Source: Asterella californica | Lineage: Eukaryota > Streptophyta > Marchantiopsida > Marchantiales > Aytoniaceae | DNA length: 64,000 nt | Direction: 5' to 3' | Assembly: GCA_036924285.1 (NCBI GenBank) | Contig: JAYKYS010000006.1 | Span: forward strand, 25,270,001 to 25,334,000 | Shown here: positions 23,129 through 35,500 of the stretch, piece after piece | How positions within the stretch are numbered: position 1 is the first letter of the stretch | How the letters are laid out: the number at the start of each line of letters is the position of its first letter | The notes under the pieces: model-generated | The model's input: only the letters and a program-made list of their open reading frames with translations | What the model was told of the DNA's origin: nothing | Databases searched by the model: none | Position numbers and translations under genes: made by a program

Positions 23129-23443
23129 GGGTGTCAAAGTTAAGCGAAAATATTCTTAAACGTACGAAAGGATAGAAGCCATAATTTACAATCACCTAGA
23201 TTTGCTTAGAACTACGTATTGCAAAGTGTCTCCCTTATGAGTTGATAACGCGAATTTCTCATTAAAATTTATACTTTTCTGAAATTCATAATCATTACTT
23301 TGAGTAGTAGATTTCCCTACTGTGAAAACTCACGGGCAAAACAATTAAATGACAAATAAAAACCTCTGCAAATCTCTTTGTAGAAGTTGTAACTCCCTCC
23401 CCTGAGTCAAAGATATATGAAATTATTTCTAACTTTGACACCC
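23129..23443 (-). mobile_element. MITE-like element, copy 1 (315 bp)
   Basis: It starts GGGTGTCAAAGTTAA and ends TAACTTTGACACCC, a near-perfect terminal inverted repeat of 14 bp. Read on the minus strand its first half lines up with the copies at 27426 and 27631 (shared agttac-actcc and TGAGTTTTxxCAGTAGGGAA), so orientation is minus. No ORF. The flanking duplication is not clear (TAG on either side is possible). Confidence 0.7.
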
Positions 23444-25399
23444 TAGTATCATTCTACCCGAATACAGAAAAAAATTTATATGCTTGCAGTAAAATTGCAA
23501 AGTTCTGTAGTTGCTTGAAAACCCACATTATACATTAGAAGTGAAGAGTTTATGCGGAATACGCTGGGAAGGGCTTGTTTCTGAAGTACCTTATTAATCC
23601 AGAAAAAACTATTACTGTACGATTCTAATATTTCAAGCTTCTAGTTAATGAACAGTGGATATATTTATTCACATTTAGAGAAAAGGTTAATATATAATTA
23701 CAAGATATTGCTCGATCATATTAATAATTGCTTCAATATGGATAGTCTTTGTTAAAATTCTTTATAGAAAATCCTTATCGGCAATCAAGAATCTACTTGT
23801 TGGTATCAGACAGAGTGAACATATCATACTCTAGCGCATCAATTTGCTTTATCACACCCCCAATACGTTTGTTGAGTTTAATAATATCTTTCTTAACAAT
23901 GTATTGTTTGATCATACCCTTGATTGCTTATCGACGGTAAAACTAGACACTATGTGTTATTTTTTTCATTTCATTACTTTCGACTGTGACTAAATACCTC
24001 TGGTTTCTAAATTGTCCAACAATTTACTAAATTTCAGACAATATATACTATACGTATATACAGTAAGAAATATTACTAACATAACAAAGTGACTGGTTTC
24101 ACAATCTATAGCCAGTCGTGGGTGTGATCAAGCCACACATCCTTAAAATGGTGTGATCAAGATAAACTAACCTACTAAAGGTGAGATGAAACAAATTTAT
24201 GTACTCTAGCTGCATGGATAATGTGAGGTTACTGTAAGACCTCATGATCATTCTCCTCGTTATAAATCTTTCTCTAGAGCGACTGAAGATGAATAACTAA
24301 AACATTCTATAACAAGACCTGAGCTTGGTAGATATTCACTGTTCAAAATTCAGAAGGTTGGATAAATTTAAAACGGTTCTCAAATAACACAAAAACCTCC
24401 TTTTCACACTACTAGCTTTCTGGTCTTTCTGAATCACTGTAGTTAATTACAGGATCAACAGACTGGAACCGCAGATGCTTTTAACCATGTCCAAACTGTA
24501 CAACGTCGCACGGTTGTAACGAGGATGCTAGTGACTATAACGAAAAGGTTTATCAGAAATAAATTCCATACATAAAAATGAGGACTACAGCGATGTTATG
24601 CTATATAGTGGTGATTAAAACGAGGTTCTACTAGAACTGTTTCAAGACAATGTTGATAAGCATCAGCATTTCTTAATCAGGGACTCTTCCTATCTGCTGT
24701 ATCACTCGTGCTTTTCGTGGATTTCAATGTCAACCGAACTTGGAAACTGTGAAAGGTGTGTAATCTCTTTGGCCTTCCCAAGGACAGAAACATGCTACTT
24801 CCATCGTGGGACTGTTTTGACAACGTATGCATGTGTCATATAGCGATTCAGCACGAGGACATGACGCTGCAAACTGACTGGAAATGAGAGTGAGATTCTC
24901 CCGAGGGACTAAGAGTGGAGTGTTTTTAAGTGGCAGCTGTTTTTGTTTATTTTTCTCGCTGTTTTTCTAGAAGGCAAAAAGCCTCGAAAGTACCAAGTGA
25001 CAGAACGGGATGATGTGTTTTCAGCAAGGACCATACTGGTGAAGTGATGGTGAGATTAACTTCATGAAATGTGAATGGAAGCACTGAAAGTGTTTACTTG
25101 CTGTTTAGTTTAATTATGTTATCAGTTATTAAATAATTGAGCAAGACTATTCCAGTTTATGTAATGTGAGAAGCTGTGCGGGCGAAAAGGTAAAAGAACT
25201 CCATCCCCTCAAAAACATATAAAGCGGTCTTTTCGGCAGCGAAAGAGAAAGGCGCGCGAACTAATTATAATTTACTTTCTCTTTTTTGTCTCCGGTGAGG
25301 TGTAAAGCGAAGTGTCTTACGAAGTTAACTAAACTTACATGTACGCATTTCAGGAGACAAAAGCGAAAAGCTTGGAAAAGTACGAGGGCTAACGGATAG
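23444..25399. other. AT-rich intergenic DNA
   Basis: No gene, RNA or repeat could be recognised. Reading frames are short on both strands. Confidence 0.4.
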
Positions 25400-25700
25400 T
25401 AACATTACTAATTTACATTCATATTCAGCTCTGAATTCACCTATAAATTCAGAGCACCTGCATATTCACCTCCATCTTTGGATGGAGGAGGAAAATATAC
25501 AGGTGGTTAATTTAATATCTAATTCTTCCTGCAAGAAGAGTTAAATATGAAATTAACATCAGAGTATATTAATGTTTTAACGAGTATGGATCTCCGGACT
25601 TGTACCTTCTGAAGCGCAGCACTCAAGATAAGACTTACGGGTTATCTCTTACTCTTCTTGTGTTTCCAGGCATGAGTAACAAATAATATTTATAAAATAT
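25400..25700 (+). repeat. Dispersed hairpin repeat, copy 3
   Basis: Several stem-loops follow one another: GCTCTGAATT...AAATTCAGAGC (25429-25460), cctccatctttggatggagg (25471-25490) and tctaattcttcctgcaagaagagtta (about 25519-25544), followed by cggacttgtaccttctgaag and agcactc. The same order of a catc-gatg stem and an acttgtacc tail occurs in copy 1. A partial relative is at 25790-25990. Confidence 0.4.
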
Positions 25701-25990
25701 TTTAATTATGTATATCTATTTAATATATATTTTTTACTTAACATATATATATATTCTTGATAACATAAAGCGAACAAAAATTCCCCAGAATTCATCCAGC
25801 ATGCATATTCATCTAATATAAATGTTATAGGGAAGCATGCATATTCATTCACCTCTTCCGGGGTGGTAAGAGCCAGCATGCTCTATAATTTATTTAGAGA
25901 ATAAATTAACATCTGATTCAAATATATATTTATTTAGTAATGTTATCTTCAAATTTATATTTTTTAAATTGCTTATTTTATCCTTATGGT

Positions 25991-27425
25991 TTTTGTCCAG
26001 AGAATCCGTTGCATTATACTTAGTTAACATCTAATAATAATCATAAGTATTATTTTTTTATATTATTTTATTTAGAATTTTCTCTTAACTCTTACACACA
26101 ACAACTAAGATTTCTCTCCTCTATGGACCAAGTTAAAGTTCTTTGTCGTGACTTGAGACAATCCTATCCGCGATTTCTTCTCTATTTCCCTGCTTGTCCT
26201 CCTTCACTACCGCCTAAAGTTCATGTTGCCCATGTGCATATTTACATATAGGGCATCTCCTGTTTGGACGTTAAACTATACTTTAACCGGTTAGAATTGC
26301 GAAACGTTATTCTGTCTTTATTGGGTCAGTTCAAAATTATGGATATATTTTAACGGAATCAGAATTTTACAGAAGAACCCAACTGTGAGACCTTAATTGA
26401 AAACTAACATTGATGTATAATTATTAAATATTACACGTACCAGTAACAACAAAAACGTCAAAACAGAACCTATAAATGAAACGCATGGCGACGTGTTTTC
26501 AAGAGTATAAGTCCGGTCGCTTTTTGGCTAAAACACAATATATAATACATTAAAGCCCGAGTAGCACTACAAGTGCTCTGGAGGACCCAGATAAATTATT
26601 TTGCGGGTTTGTTTTAGAGAATTGAGAAATTTAATTATTATGTAGAAAATAGTATTGGTGACTACGTATTATTTTAACTTAGAATTTGTGAAAAAAAATC
26701 AACTCAAAGCTATTTACGAGTGTTAAAAATTATGATTCATCTCGAAACAAACTACTGAGTATTGACAGAGAAATGTTAAGAATATTCAAGGTTTTCTGGA
26801 ACAAAAGAGATTTTTTCTTCAGATTCAAAACTACATTAGAAGGAAAAAAGAAATATTCGTTTTTATACTTTTATACTAATACTCAGGTTTAAGCATGTTG
26901 CACTCTTCCATCAGTGAATAAACACGTTACTAATTATCATAAAATCATATGAAACGTTACATATAATATGCCCCTGGCGATGCACTAAGAGTGATGAATG
27001 AACCGAAAGTCCTTCCAGCTGCATTCACATCGGTGCGTTTTGGATTATGCGTTGGTATTTTAGTTATTTTTTCCGACAACTTTCTCTTTCAATAAGTGAC
27101 AAACTACCTGTCACTTGTTGAAAACACAAATTTGACTAGCATTTTACAGTAATAGAACCGTCACCCGGTTATATTTGCACTGTTCTATAATTCTCGGGTG
27201 AATGAAAATACATACACTATTTAGCTATCGTATGGCACATGAAAAGTAGTCTAGACTTTTGCAGGTTATATCTTGAATATAGTCAGGAAATCATACTAGC
27301 TAGCATATCCTTAATTAACCAAGAAATTTTCTCTACAACTATGGACGAAAATCCAAACGCACACTGTGTGATAGCAACCTAAGAGTGATCTAACTCAGAT
27401 GACTGCTTTTGCATTAGATTAGACC
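25991..27425. other. AT-rich intergenic DNA
   Basis: No coding or structural feature recognised. Confidence 0.4.
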
Positions 27426-27629
27426 GTGTCAAAGTTAAAATCTTTTTAATATCTTCCTGACCCGCCGAGAGAGTTACGACTCCGGCCAAGAGTCAGCAGA
27501 TGTTTTGTGTGAGCACCTGTAAGAAACCGCTGCTTATATTTCTTACTTGCTTTTCATCCGTGAATAGTTTCGACCATGAGTTTTGGCAGTAGGGAAGTTG
27601 AATGGCCAAAGATTAGTTACAAAGTAGTC
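27426..27629 (+). mobile_element. MITE-like element, copy 2a (right end missing)
   Basis: It starts GTGTCAAAGTTAAAATCTTT and parallels copy 2b for about 200 bp (agagttacgactcc versus agagtcacgacttc, tgagttttggcagtagggaagtt versus tgagtttcggcagtgaaggaagtt). Its right end is replaced by the start of copy 2b, so it is truncated or nested. Confidence 0.6.
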
Positions 27630-27949
27630 GGTGTCAAAGCTAAAATCTTTGCTAAATAATCTTGGCCTGTACTCGAGAGTCACGACTTCGGCTGCAGATA
27701 TTTTCTACAAGTGCATCGTGGGAAAACGTCATGTGTGATCCTTATCTATTTATCTATTTTTGCAATGAGTTTCGGCAGTGAAGGAAGTTAGTATTCATAT
27801 TTTAATTTCAGAAAACGAAAATATAATTATATCATTATAATTCAAAAATTCACCAAAAACGATCTAAGATTTATACAGAAATATCTTTTGATAAATCAAA
27901 TCTTTGTTTATTTTTTTGTTAGTAAACCTTTTTCTTTAGCTTTGACACT
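27630..27949 (+). mobile_element. MITE-like element, copy 2b (about 318 bp, complete)
   Basis: A perfect 13-bp terminal inverted repeat: GTGTCAAAGCTAA at 27631-27643 and TTAGCTTTGACAC at 27936-27948. The inner right half is very AT-rich and non-coding. Confidence 0.7.
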
Positions 27950-28460
27950 TCTCGGGCCACTTTAATCTTTTCCCATAATGATTTTTATGGATCGGATGAG
28001 AAAACGTAACTCTAAACTGTGAGACTTTGTCAAGGATAGCAGAATATATGTAGTAACTCGATTTCTCTTTTTCAGTGACAGATGAATACAAATTTACATA
28101 CCATTTCCAATGATGGTCCGTAAAATTTACAACAGAAATCTGTCAGAAATTTACGGGTTACGAAAAGACTACGGGAGTGGCTCTAATGGTAATGTGAACT
28201 CACAAGGGCGCTCGTCCGGATCCACGATCCACGGTGTCATCTCGTTTGACACTCCCGCTGAACTATCCCCGTTGAACCACAATGCCCGCAACATCATTGC
28301 ATGCATGCGCAGGCACTGTTTCATTTCTGCCCGTCATTTTCTCCTTTTCTGCGACAGTAGCGTGGTCAGGTGGACCGTGGACGATGAAACTAGTCAACAA
28401 GCACTGTGCTTCTTCAGCGTTCGTTACGGATTGGATTGGATTGATTGTCAAGTCAACAGG

Positions 28461-28951
28461 TTACGGTTGCTCATCGTAGTGCTGTTTGTACTCTGATGTA
28501 TGTACAGCGTAAGCCTTAGGACACGTGTCTTTCTCCGCCTGTTCCGTGCTGGACTCTGGAGTTACTGGTGCTTTCGGCTTTTTGCTTGGCTGACCGTATT
28601 CCAGCAATAGCCGTCCTGAACTCGACGGCTCCTGCAGGTGCCGTAATCGGAACGTACTTCGCACGTGGACAAAGAGGAACGACCCCCCAGATTCCGTAAC
28701 TGCGATGAGAAGAGTCTCCGTAGGAGTCCGTGCTTCAAGCCTTCAAGGGTGTTTCTGTACCGGCTCTCTTTGTCCGCAGTTTCCGTCATTTTCGGTATAG
28801 TTTTGTGAACCTCGAGCTTTTCGTAGTTTTGGACATTATATATAACATTTTCCAAAGTCTTCCCGCAATACGTTTGTCGTTTTGTGAAAGTTGAACACCC
28901 AACGTACATGTATTTCGGCCAAGAATTTACTTGACCAGGATCGTGTGCCAT
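28461..28951 (-). pseudogene. Hypothetical protein in two frames
   Basis: The minus strand shows protein-like text in two successive frames. From 28951: PKYMYVGCSTFTKRQTYCGK and HKTIPKMTETADKESRYRNT. Then, after a shift near 28665, QEPSSSGRLLLEYGQPSKK and PKAPVTPESSTEQAEKDTCP, ending at 28461. Composition is like a small soluble plant protein with a Ser/Pro/Glu-rich tail. No family is recognised. It may be a gene with a frameshift, a small intron, or a relic. Confidence 0.3.
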
Positions 28952-30627
28952 CTTGACTATATGATCGAGCCCTTGCGCAAAAGAGATTATCTGACAAGGT
29001 CTCTTATCGACAATAGTCGATCGTCGACTCTAGTGTCCAATCGTCTAATGGACGTAGAAAGTCAAGTCTTAGTTGAGAAGCACTGAGTAAGACTGCGAGA
29101 ACGGAGATAAATCGAAGAGCGAGACCGCGAGAACACTAGGTGACTCGAGCAATATGATCAAAGATAAAATCGATGAAGAAGTGAGATGCGTCTTAGGTCG
29201 AGTGCGTAGTGAGGTGTGTCTTAGATCGAGTTCAGTGCAATCCTCTACAATGCATACGTTATTATAGTATGAGAACAAATACAAGCAATATCAGTTAGAA
29301 GTTGTCTGGGTCAAATTCTATGTAATGGTCGTGAATCCTAATCTGACGGGTTTTGTGACAGCAGATGTGTGCAAATGTGAATTAGACATCAGCGCAGGGT
29401 CAAAATCCAAGCGAGACTTCGAGGTCAGTCACATTTGCTCCCCATGTTGATCACAAAGAATAGAAATACAAAATGACTGTGTATGACGTTAGACGTGTGA
29501 GAATATATTTTGAGAAGTTATCATAATTTTCTATCAGAAATCATGGTGGAAAGCAGGTCATGAACCTCAATGCGAAAATTTTATGTTTTTGTTATTAGCA
29601 GAACAACGCGAATGGCTCATTGATTTTCAGAAGGACGGATGGTTGGTAAGAGTCTCATGGAATCCTGGGACGAAAAAAAGATAAGTTTTTGATGCTAGAC
29701 GACCTTACAGTTGTAGTTCAAAATTGAAGAAGCTATCGCTATGAGAGTCATCAAAAGATGGAGAGTGTATGTCTGATGAAGCAACTGGTTGCAAGACAGA
29801 GCTAGATTCCTTGAAAGAGGAATGTCTAAATATCGATACGAATTTGAGATGATCCCATTTCGTATAGTTCACCATACTACATGAGTTATCCTCCACAAAA
29901 TCAAAGATCTGTCAAAGCAAACCTTGTTCTTTTTGTGTTCGGATCTAAGTGCTACAACTAACTATAAACATGATGAAATTATTTTCATTCTGTCGTGATT
30001 CATGAAAACAATATATCATCTATAAGATTCAAAAGAATTGTGAAAGACTCTCTATCCATTTGCACGAGTCAATGAAATGAACCAGAAAAATATTTAAAAG
30101 AGAAATTGTCTTGGGAGATCCTTGAAGCTTATCTAATATCGTGATTGACGCAAAGAAAGATATAAATCGACTAGCACATCTTATGAATTGAGATCATCCG
30201 AAGAATCACTGTCATCTGTCATCCAATTAGTGGTTAGAGTCATCACTTGGCTCTGTCAGAATTTTCATCTCCAAAATGTATTCTACATCTTGTAGTAATT
30301 CTTTGTTTTTGGAGACACGAGACGTAACACAAAAAATCTAAAATCTAAAAGGTAGACATCTAAGATGTAATTCATGAAAAAAGAAAAAGAAATGTGAGAT
30401 GTGATAAAAAATACAGATTCACAAGAGTCAGAAATGTCAAAAGTGATCTTTCAATTTACTCAACTGAAGCGTATGCAATTCGCTCCTCTAAATCAACAAA
30501 AGAATGACGAATACGAGTGCAGTTTATCTTTTTCTTAAATAAGAACGAGTTTTATCAAATAAGAGAGAGTCTTCACTCCGCTTTGTTATTACGTGAACGT
30601 GCTCTTCACTCCGCTATGTGATTAGGA
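28952..30627. other. Intergenic, nothing recognised
   Basis: Short ORFs only; no repeats with clear ends were found. Confidence 0.4.
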
Positions 30628-30961
30628 GGTGTCAAAGTTAAAGACCAAAGATTTCTCTAGTGGCAAATGCAAGAAAAGTTGTAAAAAGTGATAAGGTAGC
30701 TTTGTCTAAGATAAATGTTTCACAGATAACTAAAATTTTGAGTAGAGAAAATAACTTTTTTGTTAATTATTTTTTGTCTCTGACACACTATTCATAACTT
30801 GAATATTCATTTTCTTGCTCCCACCACTTATGAAACAGAGTCAGAAACGATAAGCAAATGCCCGCGAACGTTTCCTGCAGACACCTCCAGCTGTCCGGCC
30901 AAAGTCTAAGTAAACCCGCGTGTAAAAGATCTCCATCAAAGGTTACTAACTTTTGACACCC
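30628..30961. mobile_element. MITE-like element, copy 3, possibly composite
   Basis: The left end GGTGTCAAAGTTAA is at 30628-30641. Two candidate right ends exist: GTCTCTGACACAC at 30776-30788 (about 160 bp) and ACTAACTTTTGACACC at 30945-30960 (about 333 bp). The shorter inner unit may be a nested or deletion form. Confidence 0.5.
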
Positions 30962-31280
30962 CCTCTTAAACGAACGTGCTGGCCGTGGCCGTAACGTCAA
31001 CCAGTGAGTTTTGAATCTTCCAAAAAGGTTCAAAACTCCTCAGACACCCCTTGTAATGTTTTCTGTTGAGTCTGCGTTTCAGCTATTTGCGATGGTGACG
31101 ACTCGTGAAGCTCCAATCGCCACGTAACTTCTGTTCCCTCTGCACTTGGTTTGGTGGTCCTCGCCATGTATGCACGGTGGAGTATGTCCCACTTGTCTGT
31201 TATGTTATTTTCTTTTCGCCACACTTCTGTCTGTTATTCCTACAATGTAAACTGTCAGCTATGTCTGCTCACCTCATGTT

Positions 31281-31583
31281 GTGTTCATCGAACTCTTCGC
31301 AGGCTTGATGCACTGCTGTATCACTCTTTCCGAGAGATTCTTTGGATCTGCTGACGAAACGGACGAGCCGAATGAAGCGGAGATGCTTCTTGTGAGGATC
31401 CCGTTCATTCGTTACAGTCAACAGGTAGAGTCTCCTGTGTTCCACAGTGGGCTACCCGTTGACGAAATTCAGGAGCTGCTTTTCCCGGATCACTCTAGCA
31501 AATTTGAAGTTTATGCCCGTCTTTCTGCTGCTTTCATCGTCTCTGCAGCTCACGGCATGCAATGCTCTGCTTTGAAAGTTTAG
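31281..31583 (+). CDS. Hypothetical protein
   Basis: A 100-residue ORF with protein-like composition (SERFFGSADETDEPNEAEML, then RIPFIRYSQQVESPVF and LPVDEIQELLFPDHSSKF). No homologue is recalled. It could be an exon of an unrecognised gene; adjacent plus-strand frames (31562-31864) also read moderately well. Confidence 0.25.
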   Translation: MFIELFAGLMHCCITLSERFFGSADETDEPNEAEMLLVRIPFIRYSQQVESPVFHSGLPVDEIQELLFPDHSSKFEVYARLSAAFIVSAAHGMQCSALKV

Positions 31584-31864
31584 GTTCAGAGACATTCGAA
31601 GCGAACATATTCTTTCCGTTTTTGACAACACGAAACCTACTAGACAATATTCAGAGTTTACCGCGTACGAAATTGACTGACCGACGTATCGTCAACGGGA
31701 TTCTGACCACGGCGTACCAACCAGTTTCTTCTCCCGACAGACGACCTTTCCGAACGTTGCTGAAACTCCCTTTTGGACCACATACGAGGACATCCGACGA
31801 CGTGCACAACAAACTCTCTATATTCGCCGGGGCCCTCTACGTCTTCGACGGTCTGCATAGGTGA

Positions 31865-32545
31865 GGAAACCTCAACTCTGTCGTAAACAGGACGTCAACC
31901 TGCAGAGAAAGGGGAGGTCAGATCAATATTCGAAGACTGAACGATATATATAAGTGACAAGCTCGACAGGTTTTGTGTTATTTCGGAGGAGCTAGTAGGG
32001 GACCAGGTCCAACTCCATGCCAGCTTTACCTTCGAACAGCTCCATGTATCAAACCAAAACCTGTCATCAGCGTGTTACTGTGTCGAGCAAACCAATACTA
32101 TTTCTGCGTAAAACTTATCGTGTTTATTTCATACTACCAACCGGTATCATACTCGACTACCAAAGACGAACATCACATGGCAAAAGAGGGTCCAAGTTGT
32201 GGATGAAGTCCATGCTGATGGGGCCTTAGTAGGCAGAAAAACAGCTTTTTCTTTCTCAACTGTAGAATTACATACACATCTAACAAGAATTCTTTCTTGA
32301 TAGCTCACAGCTCTTACGAATAAGACTGACTAAAATACGGGCAGGTATAAGGTTGTTTTATCATCTAAATTTTATACGTAAACCACGGTAGATTGCAAGG
32401 AACGGTATCTGTACACTCGGTTGAAGATCTTCTCTGCGGGTCCCAAGTAGGATACAATATGGGCTAATTGCCAGGAGTCCTCTTACACGTGAAGAATCAG
32501 AGAATCAGATCCTGCATGTAGCGAATCACTCAAAACTTTTTGTGG
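31865..32545. other. Intergenic / 3' UTR of the Tm-1-like gene
   Basis: No ORF of note. The part next to 32545 should be the 3' UTR of the minus-strand gene. Confidence 0.4.
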
Positions 32546-35500
32546 CTATTCTTGTTCTAGTTTGATTGCTTTATACTGCCGGACAGTATTCGTGATCGCT
32601 TCTTCCACTGGCAGTCTTTCCATGCTAGATGCGCCGTAGAAGCCATGAACTCCTCGTGTCCTCTTGAGAACATACTCGGCTTCCTCTGGTCCCGATATCG
32701 GTCCTATCAACGAACACAAACAATGCCAGTTAGAAGCACATCGGCCATTCCAACCCATTGTGATATCGGTCCTATCAACGAACAGACACAGTGCCAGTTA
32801 GAAGGACATCGGCCATTCCAGTACCAATATGAATCCACTCTTCTGCTGACTGCTTTTGCTGGAGGTTCGGACTAGGGAATCGAAAGGGGAAGAGAGGAAT
32901 ACAACGAAAAGAGATGCAAATTTTTCTTGGAAAATCAGTTTCATAAGCTTCAGTCTAAAATCTGTGTGACAACAACCTCCGTGGCACAAAACGATGACAC
33001 TCTGATTGACTTCAGTTGCAGCGTCGGCGATCGCCTGCACCAGCTCCACACTCTTGTCTAAAGTGAGTGCAGATTGAGCTCCAATGGAACCCGCTGTTGT
33101 CAAGCCCATGTGTGCCACCACTATATCTGCACCTGCCTCGGCCATGGCCCGTGCCTCGGATGCATTAAAAGCGTACGGCGTCGTTAACAGTCCCATCGAG
33201 TGGGCTTCCCGGATCATATCCACCTCCAAACTGTTACAGTTCAGGAGACAGGTAATGAAATCCTTAGCTTTCTGCCTCAGATTCAACCATTTTCTGAAAC
33301 AGAGTGTATTCTTTGGATTTCAATTATCCGCTGGATTCTACGCTGTCTACGCTAGCACCGACTTCTTTGCAAGTACAAGACAAACCCACTAAGACAAGGA
33401 ATCAAGTCTACTAAATTTCATGGAAAAAGATGGAGCTCATGATTACCTGTAACCCATCCCTGTCTCTTCAAGGTTTTGACGGAAATTACCATCGTACAAA
33501 CCTACAGTTGGGAAATTTTGCACACCCACGAATCCTATGCTTTCAAGCTCCCGTAAGAAAGAGGTCATCTTCCGGAAGGGATCCGTAGCACATACACCTG
33601 CCAACACTGGTACACTTTTTACAACCTACACAATATTCGGATACAGATGCTCGTGTTAGTTGCAATATTTCTTCACAGGCCTGTCCAGGCATACTCAAGG
33701 ATACCTCAAGGACTTCGAAGCTTGAAAAACGTTCTCACCTGAATAAAAAAATCATAGGATAATAGTGTGGTCTGCTTACCGGTAGAACTTCGTTTGCCAT
33801 GTCCAACACTACTGCATTGGCATCCTTGAAAGGTAAGAGACCTGCCAGAGAACCCCTTCCAGCCATCCGAAACCGCCCTGAGTTATAAATGACAATGAGA
33901 TCTACACCACCTTTTTCTTCAAACTTGGCTGAAATACCAGTTCCCGCCCCAGCTCCAATTATAGGAATACCTTTACCGATGTTACTCTTTAACTTTTCAA
34001 GTAGAATTTCATAAGTTCGAAATGTTTCTGCGTCAGTCAGAGTAATCATATTAGTTCCCACATGTACCCACAAAGATGAGACCTTACGAAACGAGTCGTC
34101 GAAAATTTAATCTGAAGTACTTGGTTCTGCCTGGGATTTCAACAGTTCATAGCAGATGAGCAAGAACACTTCCCCACACAATAGATAAACAACAGCTACT
34201 TGCCATGACACAGTCATTTTCCATGGTGCTTCAGTCCTCTGGAAACGCTTGTATTTTACGGCTTAATCTACCTCAAATTCACCAGGATAGTTTAAACTAA
34301 AACATCTCGCGAGAGTAAGGACCTTGTTTGGCTGCTGGGAAGTCCCTTATCTGTGGCTTTTGAGCCGAAGGTCTGCTCTGTGGTAATGATCTCTCTGATG
34401 GCATATCCCCATTGGTGTCCTTCACTGATGTAAGACGACGGCTTGGTTCCTGTTCTGAGTGCTTGTTGGTGGAAGAACCAGAAATCTCCAAGAACTCTGA
34501 CACAAGTGCTTCAACAAATTCCGGATCATTTATATGGTACGGCAATCTTTTCACCTGGGCATACGACCAACGAACAAACACAAGAAGATGAGAAGATGCC
34601 AGATGTATGCATATCCCCGAATCCTACGCAGGTATGTAGAGGATCCAGAAAGAAACTCTGGAGGTCAGACACAATTCAGCCTTCAAAATGAGGTTCAAAA
34701 GTGGATAAATGGTCCACTATAAATAATCAGAAAATCTGTAGCAATCAAGATGAGAGTCAGGAATCAGTAGAAAAGTTGTAGTGAAAGTTCTCACTTTGCG
34801 TTCTGGAGTTTGCACAATCGCCTGTTCCAGTTCTTCTAGCAGAGCGCCCGTCGCGTCTGGATCATAGTACGGCATTCCCGGAGCATCCAGTGCAGAGATG
34901 CCTTTTTCCGGCAGTATGACACGTACAGGAGCAGTTGACTTATTCAACTGCTGAGCGATAAACTGTGCAAATTTACGATTCTCTTCAATGGTTGTCCGCA
35001 CAAGAGTAACCTGGAAATGGGGGACAGAATTCAGAGCTATGGAGTGTGGAGCAAAGGCGTCTTAGTATACAGTCGTTCAACTTGGCTGTAGTAAGGAAGT
35101 CTCTCAGAAAGAGGGCCTGTTTCCGACAAAAGGTTGATCAGAGTCTTCAAGTCTACGTCTGGGAGCCAGAATCTTAGTTATCCATGACGCATTTTCTGAG
35201 CACTAATCAAGTCGCATGTCTATTCGATACTAGGTCACAAAAACTGATAACGACGAACCGTTCATATACTGGTAGCACAAAGCAATGGACAGAATCCAGG
35301 TTACTCGAAAGCTGCAAAGAAATTACTTGTTCATTGTGGACATGAAGATTACGACTCGCGAACTGCGCGGGAACAGAGTCAAGACTTCCGAAGTTGACCA
35401 TATCCAATGCCCCAACACTCAAGACAAGAGGAACTTTCCGTTTCAGTATTACTTCGAAACGAGAGCTGCTGCAGGCCATTGTGCCTCCTACGATGTAATC

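Noticed and set aside
28110..28496. 128-codon plus-strand ORF
   Set aside because: No domain pattern; overlaps other ORFs on both strands and starts in AT-rich repeat DNA.
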